A stretch of 64,000 bases of DNA from Anthopleura xanthogrammica (GCA_964019055.1 OZ025220.1:3875978-3939977), one strand, 5' to 3'. Shown: positions 1 to 11,546, counted from the first letter of the stretch. The notes: generated from the sequence alone by a model not told the origin. Translations and numbers: made by a program.

Positions 1-308
1 TAGTGTTTTCTTGGGTGACGCGCCGTAAAGCAGCAGAATTAATTGCGCGTTTCGCCTGAAGTTCTATGAGAGAGGCTATGTTTTTGTTTGTTTGTCTAAA
101 CGTTTGTAGTAGACACAAAAATATAAACCTTTTCTAGTGTTTTCTTGGGTGACGCGCCGTAAAGCAGCAGAATTAATTGCGCGTTTCGCCTGAAGTTCTG
201 TGAGAGAGGCTATGTTTTTGTTTGTTTTTCTATATGAGTGAAGTAAATTCAAAAATATAAACTTTTGCTAGTGCTTGCTTGGTTGATGCGCCTTAAAGCA
301 GCAGAATT
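1..308. repeat. 134-bp tandem repeat (at window edge)
   Basis: Two near-identical copies begin at 1 and 135 with the same core (tagtgttttcttgggtgacg). A third, degenerate and truncated copy begins at 269. The period is 134 bp. The array probably continues to the left of the window. No coding potential was seen. Confidence 0.85.
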
Positions 309-1525
309 TGTTGTTTTGTTTTACTGTGTCTCTCTTTCTCCTTACTGTTCTAACTCAGTTCTACTTTAGGTTCAGGTTTTGAAATTTCCACTAGCTTTTT
401 ATAGCACTAATCTTATTAACTCCTCGTTACTAGCAATCTACATCAGCTTATCGATCATTTAAAGATCCTGCTGGGACAAAAATATAGGGTAAAATATAAA
501 GTACTTAAACGACGCAGGGCGGCCGTCAAGAGTGAAAAAATTTTCTAATGTTACTTGTTTAGATTGTTCTTTAAATTGGGGAAGTAAAATACCCCCTAAA
601 AACTTTTTAGGGGAATTACTCGATATCGCTGCATTTAGAACGTACCAGCATTTATCAGTTTGGTAGAAAAGATATCCCATAAAGGAGAGGACATACGAAC
701 TGAAAGGGTTGGTTAAACCGACATGTTATTACTTCCCAATAAGAAATCATTTTCTCACAAGGGTTAACATTTCAAGCTTTCATCTCAGCACAGTTTTAAA
801 ACCAATAATATTTGGTTTAAAGAGATTAAGTCAACAACTGAGCAAAGTTAATTATAATGCCGCGCATAGCAACCAGGTACTTACGCCCAAGTCTGTCTCC
901 TGCTCCTCATGTGAGGTGGGTGAAAATTGCACCAAGATGAATTAATTAGCTATATTTTCATGTTAGATGGGAAATTTTCTAGCTCCCATGTTTGTTTTTC
1001 TGGACGTTTTGTCGTATGCGAGTCTCTTTGTGTTTTCTGAACAGATGATCGAAATTCTGTGACTTTCAAGAAGAGCTAAGGACAGAAAATGACTTACGGA
1101 AAATGCACGTGGTGATGTCTATATACCGATGTTTGGTGACGTCAATGTTTACATTTTGCCTCATTAGAATATGAATTTCACTTTTAAGCAAACTTTACAC
1201 CAAATCCTTTCTGAATATCGAAAGAGCATGATAAAATTAGCTTATTTTAAAAACTTTAGCTTGACACATGAAATAGATTTTGCGTAAAGCGGGTTTAAAA
1301 ATCTCTAATTTTACACAGAGAATATATGGGCTCATTAGTATTTTTGTCACCCAGTAACTTTGGAAGCTGATATCTCGGAAAGTATTGCATGTAAAGAGCT
1401 AATAATTTCGTAGATTACTTATATCAATTTGATCTTTTACGTTGTCTGTTCAATTTGTATTTTTCTTGAATTTAAACCTTATACCAATGAGCAAAATATT
1501 GTAAACAAAAATTGGCCTATAGCTA
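309..1525. other. non-coding, no recognised feature
   Basis: AT-rich sequence with only short ORFs (73 and 78 codons) that show no recognisable domain, splice-site support or codon structure. I see nothing I can name here. Confidence 0.5.
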
Positions 1526-1957
1526 TGATATGAGATGGCCTAATAGACCCTTTGCAAACATGGCGGCCGAAAATTTGAATGAGTTAAAATTAAAAACCAA
1601 TACCAGCACTAGAAAGAGCACCTTTACTTTAGTAAACCTACAAAGATTCATTATTCCAGGTGTTATAATAGCCGAAAAAACTTTTTTGAAAATGGAACAA
1701 TTGACAAATTTACAGACATTTGTATCTCTGGGAGTGTAGCGTATATCCCAGACATACAGATGTCTGTAAATTTGTCAATTTTCAAAAAACGTTCTTTCGG
1801 CCACAAAATAACACCCGGAATAATGAATCTTTGTAGATTTACTAAAATAAAGGTACTATTTCTAGTACTGGTATTAGATTTTCACTCAGTTTAATTTTAA
1901 GTCATTCGAATTTGCGGCCGCCATTTCGGCAAAGTGTCTATTGCAATCCATACTCAT
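1526..1957. mobile_element. fold-back (long inverted repeat) MITE-like element
   Basis: The two halves (about 1526-1735 and 1745-1957) are imperfect reverse complements along almost their whole length, leaving a spacer of about 10 bp around 1736-1744. Matching landmarks are gcggccgaaaatttgaat on the left against attcgaatttgcggccgcc on the right, and ttgacaaatttacagacat against atgtctgtaaatttgtcaa. This is the structure of a fold-back or palindromic MITE. A 75-codon ORF (1512-1739) is just the left arm read through and is unlikely to be a gene. Exact ends and target duplication are unclear because the outer arms are diverged. Confidence 0.8.
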
Positions 1958-2098
1958 TTGGCACGTACTAACACCCTTCTTTGATATTGTTTTTATTGCA
2001 CACGCGATCATGGTCTGATTGTCTCATGCAATTTTTCTCTTTATAGCTACTTTTCCAGTTACAGTTTGATAACCCTCAATTTTATCCATGGTTTAAAA

Positions 2099-2330
2099 CA
2101 GCCTCTGGACTAATTAAAATCTGACCACGGCTAACTCACATATCGAACCCTGAAACAACCTTTGGGCTGATCTAAGTCAGGGCACTGCAAACTCACAGAT
2201 CGAACCCTGAATTAATCTCTGGGCTGTAAGTCAGGGTACGGCTAACTCACGGATTGAACTCTGAAGCAGCCTCTGGGCTGATCTAAGTCATGGAAGCATG
2301 GCTAACTCAAAGAACGAATTCTCGAATAGC
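2099..2330. repeat. degenerate ~60-bp tandem repeat, four copies
   Basis: The phrases 'ctctgggctgatctaagtca' and 'ggctaactcacagatcgaac' recur four times with a spacing of about 58-60 bp and 10-25 percent divergence. No ORF runs across the copies. Confidence 0.75.
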
Positions 2331-2656
2331 GTGTAGGGTCTTGTAGATGAAGGAATACTGACAGAAGATCACTTTGAGATCTTTGATATTTTAGTACCTA
2401 TTTTATTCAAAATGGCTGACTACATTGGAGAGGACATGTTGGGTAGCTAGGGATACCATCGTCTTTGTTTCAATACTGATATATTTTACTTCCAAAAAAA
2501 GATTTTGAAATTTTTCCCAATAATTTTTCATTCCTCCTTCTACATACTTAGTGGAAAATCTGTAAATGCACAAACTTTGACAATAACAAGCAAACAGAAA
2601 TAACTGTATTTGGTACAATATTATGACCGTATGTCAGACCACGTGCACGAGTCGTT

Positions 2657-2816
2657 TCCTTCTCCTTCTCCTTCTCCTTCTCCTTCTCCTTCTCCTTCTC
2701 CTTCTCCTTCTCCTTCTCCTTCTCCTTCTCCTTCTCCTTCTCCTTCTCCTTCTCCTTCTCCTTCTCCTTCTCCTTTTCCTTCTCCTTTTCCTTCTCCTTC
2801 TCTTTTTCTTTCTCTT
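2657..2816. repeat. (CTTCTC)n polypyrimidine microsatellite
   Basis: About 26 copies of a hexamer, pure at first and then decaying to ctttt/cttct variants. The plus strand is entirely pyrimidine over about 160 bp, a mirror-symmetric homopurine/homopyrimidine tract able to form triplex DNA. The ORFs crossing it (poly-KE, poly-SP, poly-L) are translation artefacts of the repeat. Confidence 0.95.
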
Positions 2817-2820
2817 TCAC

Positions 2821-4412
2821 TTCTGCTTTCTCTTTTTAGTTTTTATCCTCGTTCTCATTTTATTTTCTTCATCGTTATCATTCCTATATTATTAATTTTC
2901 AGACACAAATATGCAAATGTACGCTTTTGACTGGCGTTGTTTACGAGAAACGTCGATTCTTTTCTGCTCGAGGGGAAAAGAGCAGCTCAGACAAGAACTG
3001 ATTTGCTATTCAGTCAAGTATTGAAAAAAATGTTAAGAACCAATCGTCGAATGACAAGTCAACATAGATTCAGACATCTTACTATACATTAGCTTAATAA
3101 CAGAGCACAGCTACAGTTTATTCTGCACACTCACTTGGACAGTTTGGCCGAACATTCAAAGGTTAGTAAACTTGTACCTTTTTAAAGAAAATCCCTCGTT
3201 AGTAACTAAATATCTTTGAAATTCAAGAAAAAAAGTAAAATTAAAGAATATTGGGAGAGTTGTTACCATATGGACCTAAAGACGAAGTTTCAAGGGTGGT
3301 TTTCCGGGTTCTACGGTTTTCCTCTCTCCACAAAAATCAACTTCCAAATTCCAATTCCTCCTAGGCTTTACAGTAATTGGAGCTTAGCTCTGTCGTAAGT
3401 CGGTCCCACGCTGTGATACAACAGCCAATGAGAGCTTAATAGATGCTTGTAAGACAAACAAAAATAATGCCCCTTCAGTACCGAAAGAAACTTATTTTAA
3501 AATTTTCGTGTGAACCCAGTCTAAGCTCTTGGAGCGTCTTGTCTTAAGACAAGTCTTAACGAAAACTATCCAAATTAACCATAAATTTGGACAGGGTTGA
3601 AAAATGAAACAAAATCGTCATGTCTTACCATATAAATCAAGCGTTTCTAATAAATTGCATTCCTCGGCTTTATCGACATGAAACACAAAAATCTCGCCTC
3701 GGTCAACAAATCGAGATTTGCTTCCAAAAACAATCAGTGATGTACAGACCAAAGTAAAGAAAAGGTAAATAACATTTCTAAAGGAATTTGTAGTAACTTA
3801 TTTCAGCGAGTACATTAACGAATATCGAGTGAAACACTCACTTCCATGCACTTTTTTGGCCACGTACACAAGTTAAAAGGCACGTTTGGGTGATTGGATC
3901 TTGTCGCGACGTGACAAGGTCAACTGAGTTGAAGAGTAGCGTGACATACATAACGAAATACGGTTTTTAGCAATAAAATTTCCTCTTTCTATTTCTAGGA
4001 AAGCCGGTCCTGAGTCTGCAAGGCTTTTTAGAATTAATTTTCATTAGTTTTTAGTGTTATTGTTTTAACTGATTATTATCATCATCATCATTATTTTTAT
4101 AAATTTAAATTACATAAATTGTTTTTTGAATTCTATAAATAGTATAAATATTTCGATATTCATTTTATGATGCAAAACATTTTTATAACATATTGGATGA
4201 TGGTTAAGAACATAGACATATATTTTATTGTTCTCGTAAAGATATATTATATCAGTTCTATTCGATTGACAAGTCCTACCCTATTGAGTCTATTGATAAA
4301 TCCTGACAGCAATCCAAAACGATATTAATTTGGATTATTTCATAGCGTAGAGTCTCTTGAGACTTGCTCTCAGATCCGCGTATTTCTCCGTTTTCATTCT
4401 GTCTCTTAGTAT
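2821..4412. other. non-coding, no recognised feature
   Basis: AT-rich intergenic sequence with a short ATC/ATT-rich tract near 4075-4100. No domain, exon or long repeat could be supported. Confidence 0.45.
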
Positions 4413-4537
4413 CTTACTATATACTATATACTATATACTATATACTATATACTATATACTATATACTATATACTATATACTATATACTATATACTATATA
4501 CTATATACTATATACTATATACTATATACTATATACT
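4413..4537. repeat. (TATATAC)n heptamer microsatellite
   Basis: About 17 essentially perfect copies of a 7-bp unit. Because 7 is not a multiple of 3, the tract stays open in more than one frame and creates spurious Ile/Tyr/Leu-rich ORFs. Confidence 0.95.
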
Positions 4538-4690
4538 CCATCCCTCCCTCCCTCCCTCCATCCGTCCATCCATCGCTCTTTCTCTCCCTCTTTCCCTCCC
4601 TCCCTCCCTCCCTCCCTCCCTTCCTCCCTTCATCCCTCCACTCATCCATCCATCTACTTGTTTTTTTCTTTTCTTCCTTCCTTCTTTACT
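4538..4690. repeat. (TCCC/TCCA/TTCC)n polypyrimidine microsatellite
   Basis: A degenerate tetranucleotide tract directly abutting the preceding heptamer array. It is all-pyrimidine apart from scattered A, ending about 50 bp before the start codon of the small secreted-peptide gene at 4742. Confidence 0.9.
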
Positions 4691-4741
4691 ATCTATCTAA
4701 TCATTAAAACTCTAACTTATTGTTTCAAAGGATCTTTGAAG

Positions 4742-6330
4742 ATGAACACCAAAATAATGATTTGCTGCATCCTACTGCTGGTGCTCGTTCAGCAGCTAAC
4801 CGTTGATGGTATGGAGACGGATGGCCTTGCCAAGGTATTCTAATGTACAATGATAGAAACAACAGTCTCTCTTCTATATATGAATACATTTACATGGATA
4901 TCTACAAATGATGAACAATAAAGCTTGCAGTGATATTTAGTAAATTAACCCCTCCTGGCGGCTGGGATATCGGCTGATAATGTCCGAGGATGAGAAATGG
5001 TCCGAAAAAAGAACATTTGGCCGAGAAGCGAAGCTTCGAGGGCAAATGTGATATTTTGAGGACCATTTCTCATCCAAGGACATTATCAGCCGATATTCCA
5101 GTGAGCCAGAGGGGGTTTATTTATTTTATAACCCAACGACTTCACTGAAATGAATTCAGCAAACTGCATCGACTCGTCATCTCCAGAGTTTTCAAAAAAT
5201 AATTCTCTCTCGTCTCCAAGCTGGATATAAAAACAATTATTTTGGTAAATGAAAGCTGTTTGACATTGAATTATTCTATTGTTTGACATTTGTTGTCGAA
5301 TTCTTTGTTGGTTTATAAAAACAATTTCGAAAACAAACCAAAAACTTCATTCATGAAACATAGATGCTTACCATTGAAGACATTTACAGTATATTTTGTT
5401 GATTTTTTCGTGTTTCCTGGCGTAGTTTTCCCAACCAGTCTGTATTTTACTCTCACTTGTTTGTAAAAACCGAGTTTCTTTGTTTTCCGTGTTTTTTCTT
5501 TTCTTTTTTGACGTTTTTACCTTCTGCTGGACGAATATCACTTCGGACGGGGGATATCGCCTGATACCCGTCCTGCACTTGACCCATTTGAACCAATGAC
5601 AGCGCGCGAAAATTCATCGTTGGGTTATAAGTATAAATATTTGTCATGTTTGATAAACGGGCGGGAGTGTTTTATCTAGTGGTTTATCCAATTTAAGGTC
5701 TCAAAAGACAATAAAGGACTCTTTCAAAAAGATACTCGTGCAAATTATTTCAAAAGGGCACTAGAAACTGTATTATTATTATTATCTCTACAAATCATGA
5801 AATATAAGGAATAGCTGATTATTACGTAGAAAACAAGACGCTTATCACAAAACCAACAGCTGTTTTGTCCTATTTGGGACTCGTTAGCACGATGTAGCAT
5901 GAAAAGTAAAAGAACGCCAACTCGGAAGCAAACGTCTTATAAATTGCACAGCAAATAACCTGAAACACAATCCAGCTCACATTAGAAACCCGTCGATTGG
6001 TCCACGTCATTGCTGTCTGCCAAATGACAGAAAGCTAAATATCACGTTGGTTTTGAGATAAGCAAGATATTTTATACAAATGTGCACCTAATCTTTGAGA
6101 GGTTAATAAAAGTCCCTCCGCCAGCGATGTCTCGGGGGTCAAAGAAAATCTCCCTTGGCTTTTGGGGACATTTAATCCCTAATCACCCTCATGTCATGCT
6201 ATTACTAATAAATATCATGCTTAACCATCATCCAATTATTTTGCAGCGTATTATATGTATAGAAACACACAAATGCTGTAAAACTTCCGGTAAGTACTGT
6301 AGAAAACCATTCCAGCTGAGCAGCATGTAA
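4742..6330 (+). CDS. putative two-exon secreted small cysteine-rich peptide precursor
   Basis: Exon 1 (4742-4834, 31 codons) starts ATG and encodes a textbook signal peptide: a short basic start, a hydrophobic core IMICCILLLVLV and a polar exit TVDG, then an acidic stretch METDGLAK. It ends at AAG|GTATTC. A candidate exon 2 (6247-6330, 27 codons) follows a TTTGCAG acceptor in the same phase and has cysteines spaced C-x5-CC-x6-C. The splice would place a Lys-Arg pair between an acidic propeptide and the cysteine region, as in processed secreted peptides. The predicted precursor is 58 residues. Uncertainties: the donor is weak, a strong internal GGTAAGT (6288-6293) could end exon 2 early and lead to a third exon, and no family was recognised. 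It could be a defence, venom-like or signalling peptide; the sequence does not decide. Confidence 0.5.
4955..5112. repeat. inverted-repeat hairpin element
   Basis: The arm around 4962-5002 (gatatcggctgataatgtcc, then gatgagaaatggtcc) is mirrored by 5060-5102 (ggaccatttctcatcc, then ggacattatcagccgatat). The central ~55 bp contains its own short palindrome near gcgaagcttcg. It lies in the proposed intron of the small secreted-peptide gene. Likely a short non-autonomous element. Confidence 0.75.
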
Positions 6331-6460
6331 TTTTCTAACAAATAACAGTCCGATGCGAGTTTTTATTGCGTTTAAGCATTTGTTCCTCCTGAAAACTATT
6401 CACAATGGAATCCAATACATTATAAGTCTCAGAAAAGTACAAAATTCTTAATAAGCGCGC

Positions 6461-7735
6461 AGGTGGTGTTCGCTGTCCGGTCGCAAACCATCACGGGAGA
6501 TTTTTTCAAAATAGCTCATTTGCATCTGACCGTCGAGGTGTACGGATCTCCGGTTCAGTGAACTTTATACAATGTAATGATCGAGTGGCGGTCAAGGAGT
6601 TCTTCTTATCATCGGGAAAATTTGTCCTTACATTTGGAACATTTGCTCTTTTCGGTCCTCATCATGTTGTGCGAAGCAAAAGGCTGTGCTGAAAAAGTTA
6701 TAAGCACGAGTAACACAACATCCTAATGGCTCGGTAAATATACTGTTCTTTAGCTAGCTACTACCTTGTATTTTCGAGGCTATGAGTCTTAAGATATCTT
6801 AAGAGGCGAATGTATAGGCCAACGGATAGAAAGAGCTCATAAAAACCGCGAAAATGCGGTTCTAAATTTTAACGGATTCCTATGAATTACATATCAAAAT
6901 GTTCAGAAAAGCGAGGGGTTTTCGGAACCACTTCTGTGTTTTTTTAACAGGTTTGGTTTTATTTCAAAGAGAGACGATTTTCTAGCTTGACCCCGGTTAT
7001 GTCACGCATTTTCTCTTGTAAATACCAAAAAACTGCGTGCATTCAAATCGAAAATATGTCACGCATTTTCTCTTGTAAATAACAAACAACTGCGTGCATT
7101 CAAATCGAAAATACAGTGCTTTTTTTACAATAGAATTTGATCCGAACCATATAATACAGTCCGTGAACTAAGACAGCTAATTTGAGATATTTTAAAGGAA
7201 GAACAGCGGCATGTTTTCGATTAAAAAAAGTCGATTTGAACGAAAGAGTAAGGTACTTTGAACTCTCAAGCAATATGGCACAGGACGTTTCCGGTCGTGA
7301 TACTACGTATATAGGTCAACTTTGGATACATATTTTCATATCAAACACAGGGGCGCTACCGGGCGCTACCAAATTTTCTGGTTGAGCAACATATAAATAC
7401 TATTCTGATAAAAAATTAGAGAAATCCATGGTACAGTTTTTGAACAAGCGGGATTTTATTGACTACCATTATTGTTCACATATCTGGGGCGTAAATAGTT
7501 CCAACTTTTAAAACAGTAATTTAGCCACTTATAAGCCACATTACACTTTAATTTGCCATCCATTTATGAAAAATAATCTTTAAATTGCAAATCAAAGCGT
7601 GATCCGGTCTGAATTCGATTTCATGATGCAGAAAAAGTGTTTCAACTTCCCAGTAGAATCTGACGAATACCTTGTCGGACGTCCGCCATCTTGAAAATAC
7701 TCGAATGCTTTGCGGCCTGAGAGCAAACACCACCT
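6461..7735. mobile_element. possible non-autonomous DNA transposon with ~50-bp imperfect TIRs
   Basis: The left end from 6461 (aggtggtgttcgct, then gtcgcaaacc, then ttttcaaaat) is matched in reverse complement by the right end up to 7735 (aggtggtgtttgct, then gccgcaaagc, then ttttcaagat). The interior is 1.3 kb with no long ORF and contains a tandem duplication at 6999-7112. I cannot define a target-site duplication, so the boundaries may be off by 5-15 bp. Confidence 0.45.
6999..7112. repeat. 57-bp tandem duplication
   Basis: Two consecutive copies (6999-7055 and 7056-7112) beginning atgtcacgcattttctcttg, differing at only a few positions. Confidence 0.9.
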
Positions 7736-8136
7736 GATGAGCGCGATATTTCATCTATGATTTTTCAAGAAGGCACTCAAGAAATTATTTTTAAAACAGA
7801 GAGTGAAGAGTCACAGAATATGGTCAACAATGGTACTTTTGCGCCATCACTTTTTCGCTCACCCCTTTTTTTTATCAATTAATGCATAGAAATGTTGCGG
7901 CGTGTTGTTGTTGCAACATCTAGAAGAACCAAAGCAACAATGTTCAACGAAAACACAGGCATAACAAAAATCCATTTAATATTAGCAAATAAATGATTTT
8001 GATGTCTTCTAAACAGCTTATCCCGTTCTCTGCGGCTCCTACTGGGCGAATTATTGCTGTCCACAAGGAACTGAAATGGACTGTGGATTTTTGGGTAAGA
8101 AAAGTGATCGCCTTCAAAATTTTAATTTGTGGAATT

Positions 8137-8232
8137 ACTTTTTGTTTGTTTGTTTGTTTGTTTGTTGCTCTTGTTGTTGTTGTTGTTTATTTTTGTTTTT
8201 GTTTTTAGTTCTTGTTGTTGTTCTTTTTTACA
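8137..8232. repeat. GTTT/GTT low-complexity tract
   Basis: A run of gttt then gttgtt units. It produces a spurious Phe/Val/Cys-rich ORF at 7993-8208. A similar short GTTTT-rich patch lies at 8322-8370. Confidence 0.85.
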
Positions 8233-8569
8233 GTCAACTGTAAATCATGGCTTACAATGTTTTAAGAAAATTCCGTCATGAAAAAAATAATTTGGACAAT
8301 TTACAAGGAATTTTAAGAAAGGTTTTGTTTTGTTGTTGTTTTTATTTGTTTTGTTTTTTTGTATGTGTTTGGGTTTTTTTAAGGAAAGGATTCGAATATA
8401 GAATAAAGCGATTTTATGCAAATGCGACATTAAAACGTTTTGCAAAAATGAACTTTCAGGACTCCAAAGACTCAAAAGTTACCAGCCTTAATTCCATTTT
8501 ACAAAGGCAAATAGCTTTTATTCACGATAGACGCCATGATGGTTTCAATGGCATTGTAATGTAGATTAA

Positions 8570-10018
8570 TCACGTGGTTGCTGAGGAGGCAAACAACTTC
8601 AAATCAGCTTATTGACATATTTTTAATGTTTTCCAATAAATAAATGTTAACAGCTTTTCTGATAAATGAAATGCTTGAATTTGGACTGCTTTCGACACTA
8701 GTTCAGAAAATAAACGGCTTTTAAAATGTCCTTACTCGATTTTGCAAGTCAGGGACAAATGTAAAAGTTGCAAAACTACAAGCAGAGTTTTTGGATTTGG
8801 AGTTTTTGCATTTAAGGCTATATTCATTATGTATACTGGATTTTCAAGGGGGGGATCACAAAATTTACTGGCATGAAAAAGGGGAGATTTTTTAATATTA
8901 GTTAACGGGGGATGCTAATTTTTTTTGTAATATCTATTTTTGTTCAATAATGTTTTCTTTGTATGCAAATCATTATTTCACCTACAGTACTTGTGGGGAG
9001 AGGAAAAATAAACAGTTAAAACAATTCCCTCTGCCCCCCTCCCCCTGTAGTATACATAAATGGCTGCGATTGCATCACTGAACAGTGGACAACAGTCAAT
9101 AGTTGTAAACTGGACACGTCCAGATCAATACTAAATATATGTTTTTGCTTTTCCAATCTAGCTATGGGGACATGTTGGTGTAAAAATAGTCACAAGGAAG
9201 TGTACGCCACGAACGTTAAATGTTAATACTCCTGAAGGTCTCCAGTAACCTTAATTAAAATTGTTGGCTGTTATCAATCGAGCTTTATTGATCAACGTTA
9301 ATGTCATTGCTCGAGATTAAGTTAATAAATATCTGAAAGTTGTTAACTAAGCAAAATGAAATGGGTTAGTAAAGTCAAAATGAAGCACTGAAGCAGAAGT
9401 GGTTGAAATTATATTTAATTTAAAGTCTGTAAATTAAATACCACCTGAAGGGTGAGATAAAGAGAAAACCCCTCCCGAAATATAGTGAGCCATCAGATCT
9501 GTCAATCGACTTAGTTGTGTCTCTGTAAGGTCTGTGACCTCCTCATCTTGTCATCCCTAATATCTTTATTTTAACTATATCTAGTCAATAGTACTTCTTA
9601 AGAATAGATTAGTTGTGCGTTTTTCATTATCCTATTTTTTTGTTACACTTTTTCATTCGCATGATATTTTGCATCTGCATGAATTCAACTCAACGTCTCC
9701 TTAAGTGTTTAATTTTGTGTGTTCAACTCTACTTTTCTTCGGTTTTTCAGTTTTTTTTACTATGTTCATTGTATAAATTCCTCTTTTGGTTAACAAACTC
9801 TACTTTTTATTCAATTTTTGGTTCCCTTTATATCCGTGTTATTTTTATTTCGTTTTGTTTTATTTTGTTTTGTTAACTTTTTTCCATAATTCGGATAATT
9901 TCTTTTCATATACACCTTGATAAAGTTTATCGTTAATTCTAGTAGAGAGTAGAGAACATGGTGTCTTGTTTACATGCTGTTCACACAGGTTTATACCATA
10001 TATTCAAACTAAAATAAC
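8570..10018. other. non-coding, no recognised feature
   Basis: AT-rich sequence with T-rich low-complexity patches (9630-9880), which give a hydrophobic pseudo-ORF. No exon, domain or repeat structure that I can support. Confidence 0.45.
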
Positions 10019-10405
10019 ATGAAATTCGAAGTCGAGTGCGTTGTTGGAGGCTGCTCCAATCAAGGAAAAGATAGAGTTAAACTCCTAACTATTCCATATT
10101 ACAAAGATGAACGTCCAATCACCAAAGCAAGACGTAGGAAGTGGGTAAACTTTGTACTCCAGAGGAGAGCATAATGGACGCGAACAGCGTCGTCGATGAT
10201 ATACTCACGGCAGTTTGCTTCTGAAGATTATAGTTTGTTCGGTTTACATTCAGAGATTAAAAATTTGGCTCACCTAACACGAGATGAATTTGTAATGTTC
10301 CAGTCCCAATATTTTACCAGAGATTTTTTATTTGCAGATACACGGCAGAGCAATGGCTTTTGCTTTTTCTGTCATTTATGGCGATATTTGAAGTTAAACT
10401 TCTAA
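10019..10405 (+). pseudogene. THAP-domain protein pseudogene
   Basis: Translation from ATG 10019 gives a THAP (C2CH zinc finger DNA-binding) start: C-x4-C in ECVVGGCSNQGK, then TIPYYKDE and RRRKWVNFVLQR, which contains the near-invariant Trp. The frame is interrupted by TAA at 10172-10174, where a Lys codon before Trp would be expected (one-base change AAA to TAA). It then continues in the same frame through IYSRQFASEDYS. That segment corresponds to the family's C-x2-H block, with the Cys replaced by Tyr and the His by Gln. Loss of zinc ligands plus the stop argue for a pseudogene, either of a cellular THAP gene or of a THAP-bearing transposase. The reading stays open to 10405 without a further recognised domain. 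Confidence 0.75.
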
Positions 10406-11500
10406 AAAAAATAAAAAGTCTGATAAAAGTCTTTGAATCTCATTATCTGCTCCAAATGGTGGCCAAAAACTGACCACCATGTGCTGTCAACCAGAAAGAA
10501 TGCTATTGAAAACTTGTGATTCAGCTGAGGAACATTCCGCACGAGACAGAAAATGACGTCAAGTGAAACCCAGCTATAGGCATATTAATGACATATTTGC
10601 GTGTGAACTTTAATAGAGAACAAAGTCTCTAAATTTTTATACTTTCTATAATATGATAATTTGCAAAAGTCTGCTTTTGATATCAAATTCTTAAATGTTC
10701 ATCAGCTATTGAAATATTTTCTCAGTATCAAAATCTAATAGTAATTTAGGTCTCAACTGAGCTGTCTCTTAAGTAATTGTAACCTAACTCCTGGATATAG
10801 TTCAGAGCACGTGCTGAACACGTATGATACCTCTGTTATCAAATACCATAATGTACAAGCACCTTGCAAACAGTAACAATATGAGGACATATGTCAATAT
10901 ATAAGGCTCTTAATTAAAGGTTTTAAGTGACCTCAAAACACAACAATGTAAACATTGATGTCGTCAGCAAAGACCCGTCTATAGTTCTTGTTACCCCAAA
11001 CCAATGTAAGGTTACAGTACGCCGAGGGCCGGATTTCTGGACTGCCGGGCTCGTCAGTTTATTGATCCTTTTTCTTGGGAGTTAATTTCAGGTCACACCA
11101 GCTAAGGCAGAGCCAGGTTGACCAGAAACACTTTCCTTAGTCGTTGCGGCTAACACTGTCATTGTAAACATTTTGTACGGGAATGCTCCGCCCAGACTCT
11201 CGACTCCTTACCCTTAGCAAATTTTGGCAAAAAGGTACCCCTTTCATGTACCTTTGTGCTTGAAGAGGAACCCCTTTCGTACACATTTGCTAGCATGCTA
11301 GATATGAATATCGATGGTCGTGTAAAACGGCTTCAGGTTTGGCTCCATGAATAATAATTTTAGCTTCCCCTTCCTTTTCTATACCTAAACTTGCGAATTC
11401 CCGACCCTTTTTTATACAAATTTGCAACCCTTTTCTATACCTCCGGCCTAAAACTGACGTACCCCTTTCGGACGGAACATCCCGTATAGTACTAGTTCGG
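10406..11500. other. non-coding, no recognised gene
   Basis: AT-rich to mixed sequence. A stretch around 11220-11470 repeatedly uses phrases like 'acccctttcgtac' and 'cccttttctatacc', suggesting an old interspersed repeat. No coding evidence. Confidence 0.4.
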
Positions 11501-11518
11501 TATTGGGAGCACCTCCAA

Positions 11519-11546
11519 CCCCCCCCCCCCCCCCACCAACCCCCCC
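11519..11546. repeat. poly-C tract (G-rich on minus strand)
   Basis: Two C runs (16 and 7-8 bases) separated by accaa. The minus strand is a G-run of the type that can form quadruplexes. A comparable plus-strand G-run is at 13514-13527. Confidence 0.85.

Noticed and set aside
1512..1739. 75-codon ORF in the fold-back element
   Set aside because: It is one arm of the palindrome; no domain and no separate support.
2548..2930. Poly-Lys-Glu, poly-Ser-Pro and poly-Leu ORFs
   Set aside because: Direct translations of the (CTTCTC)n microsatellite in different frames.
4357..4741. Ile/Tyr/Leu- and Pro/Ser-rich ORFs of 116-159 codons running into the peptide gene
   Set aside because: Upstream codons are microsatellite; only the part from ATG 4742 has gene-like properties.
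9613..9876. 87-codon hydrophobic ORF that could be read as a membrane protein
   Set aside because: Produced by T-rich low-complexity DNA; Phe/Leu/Ile bias without any conserved feature.
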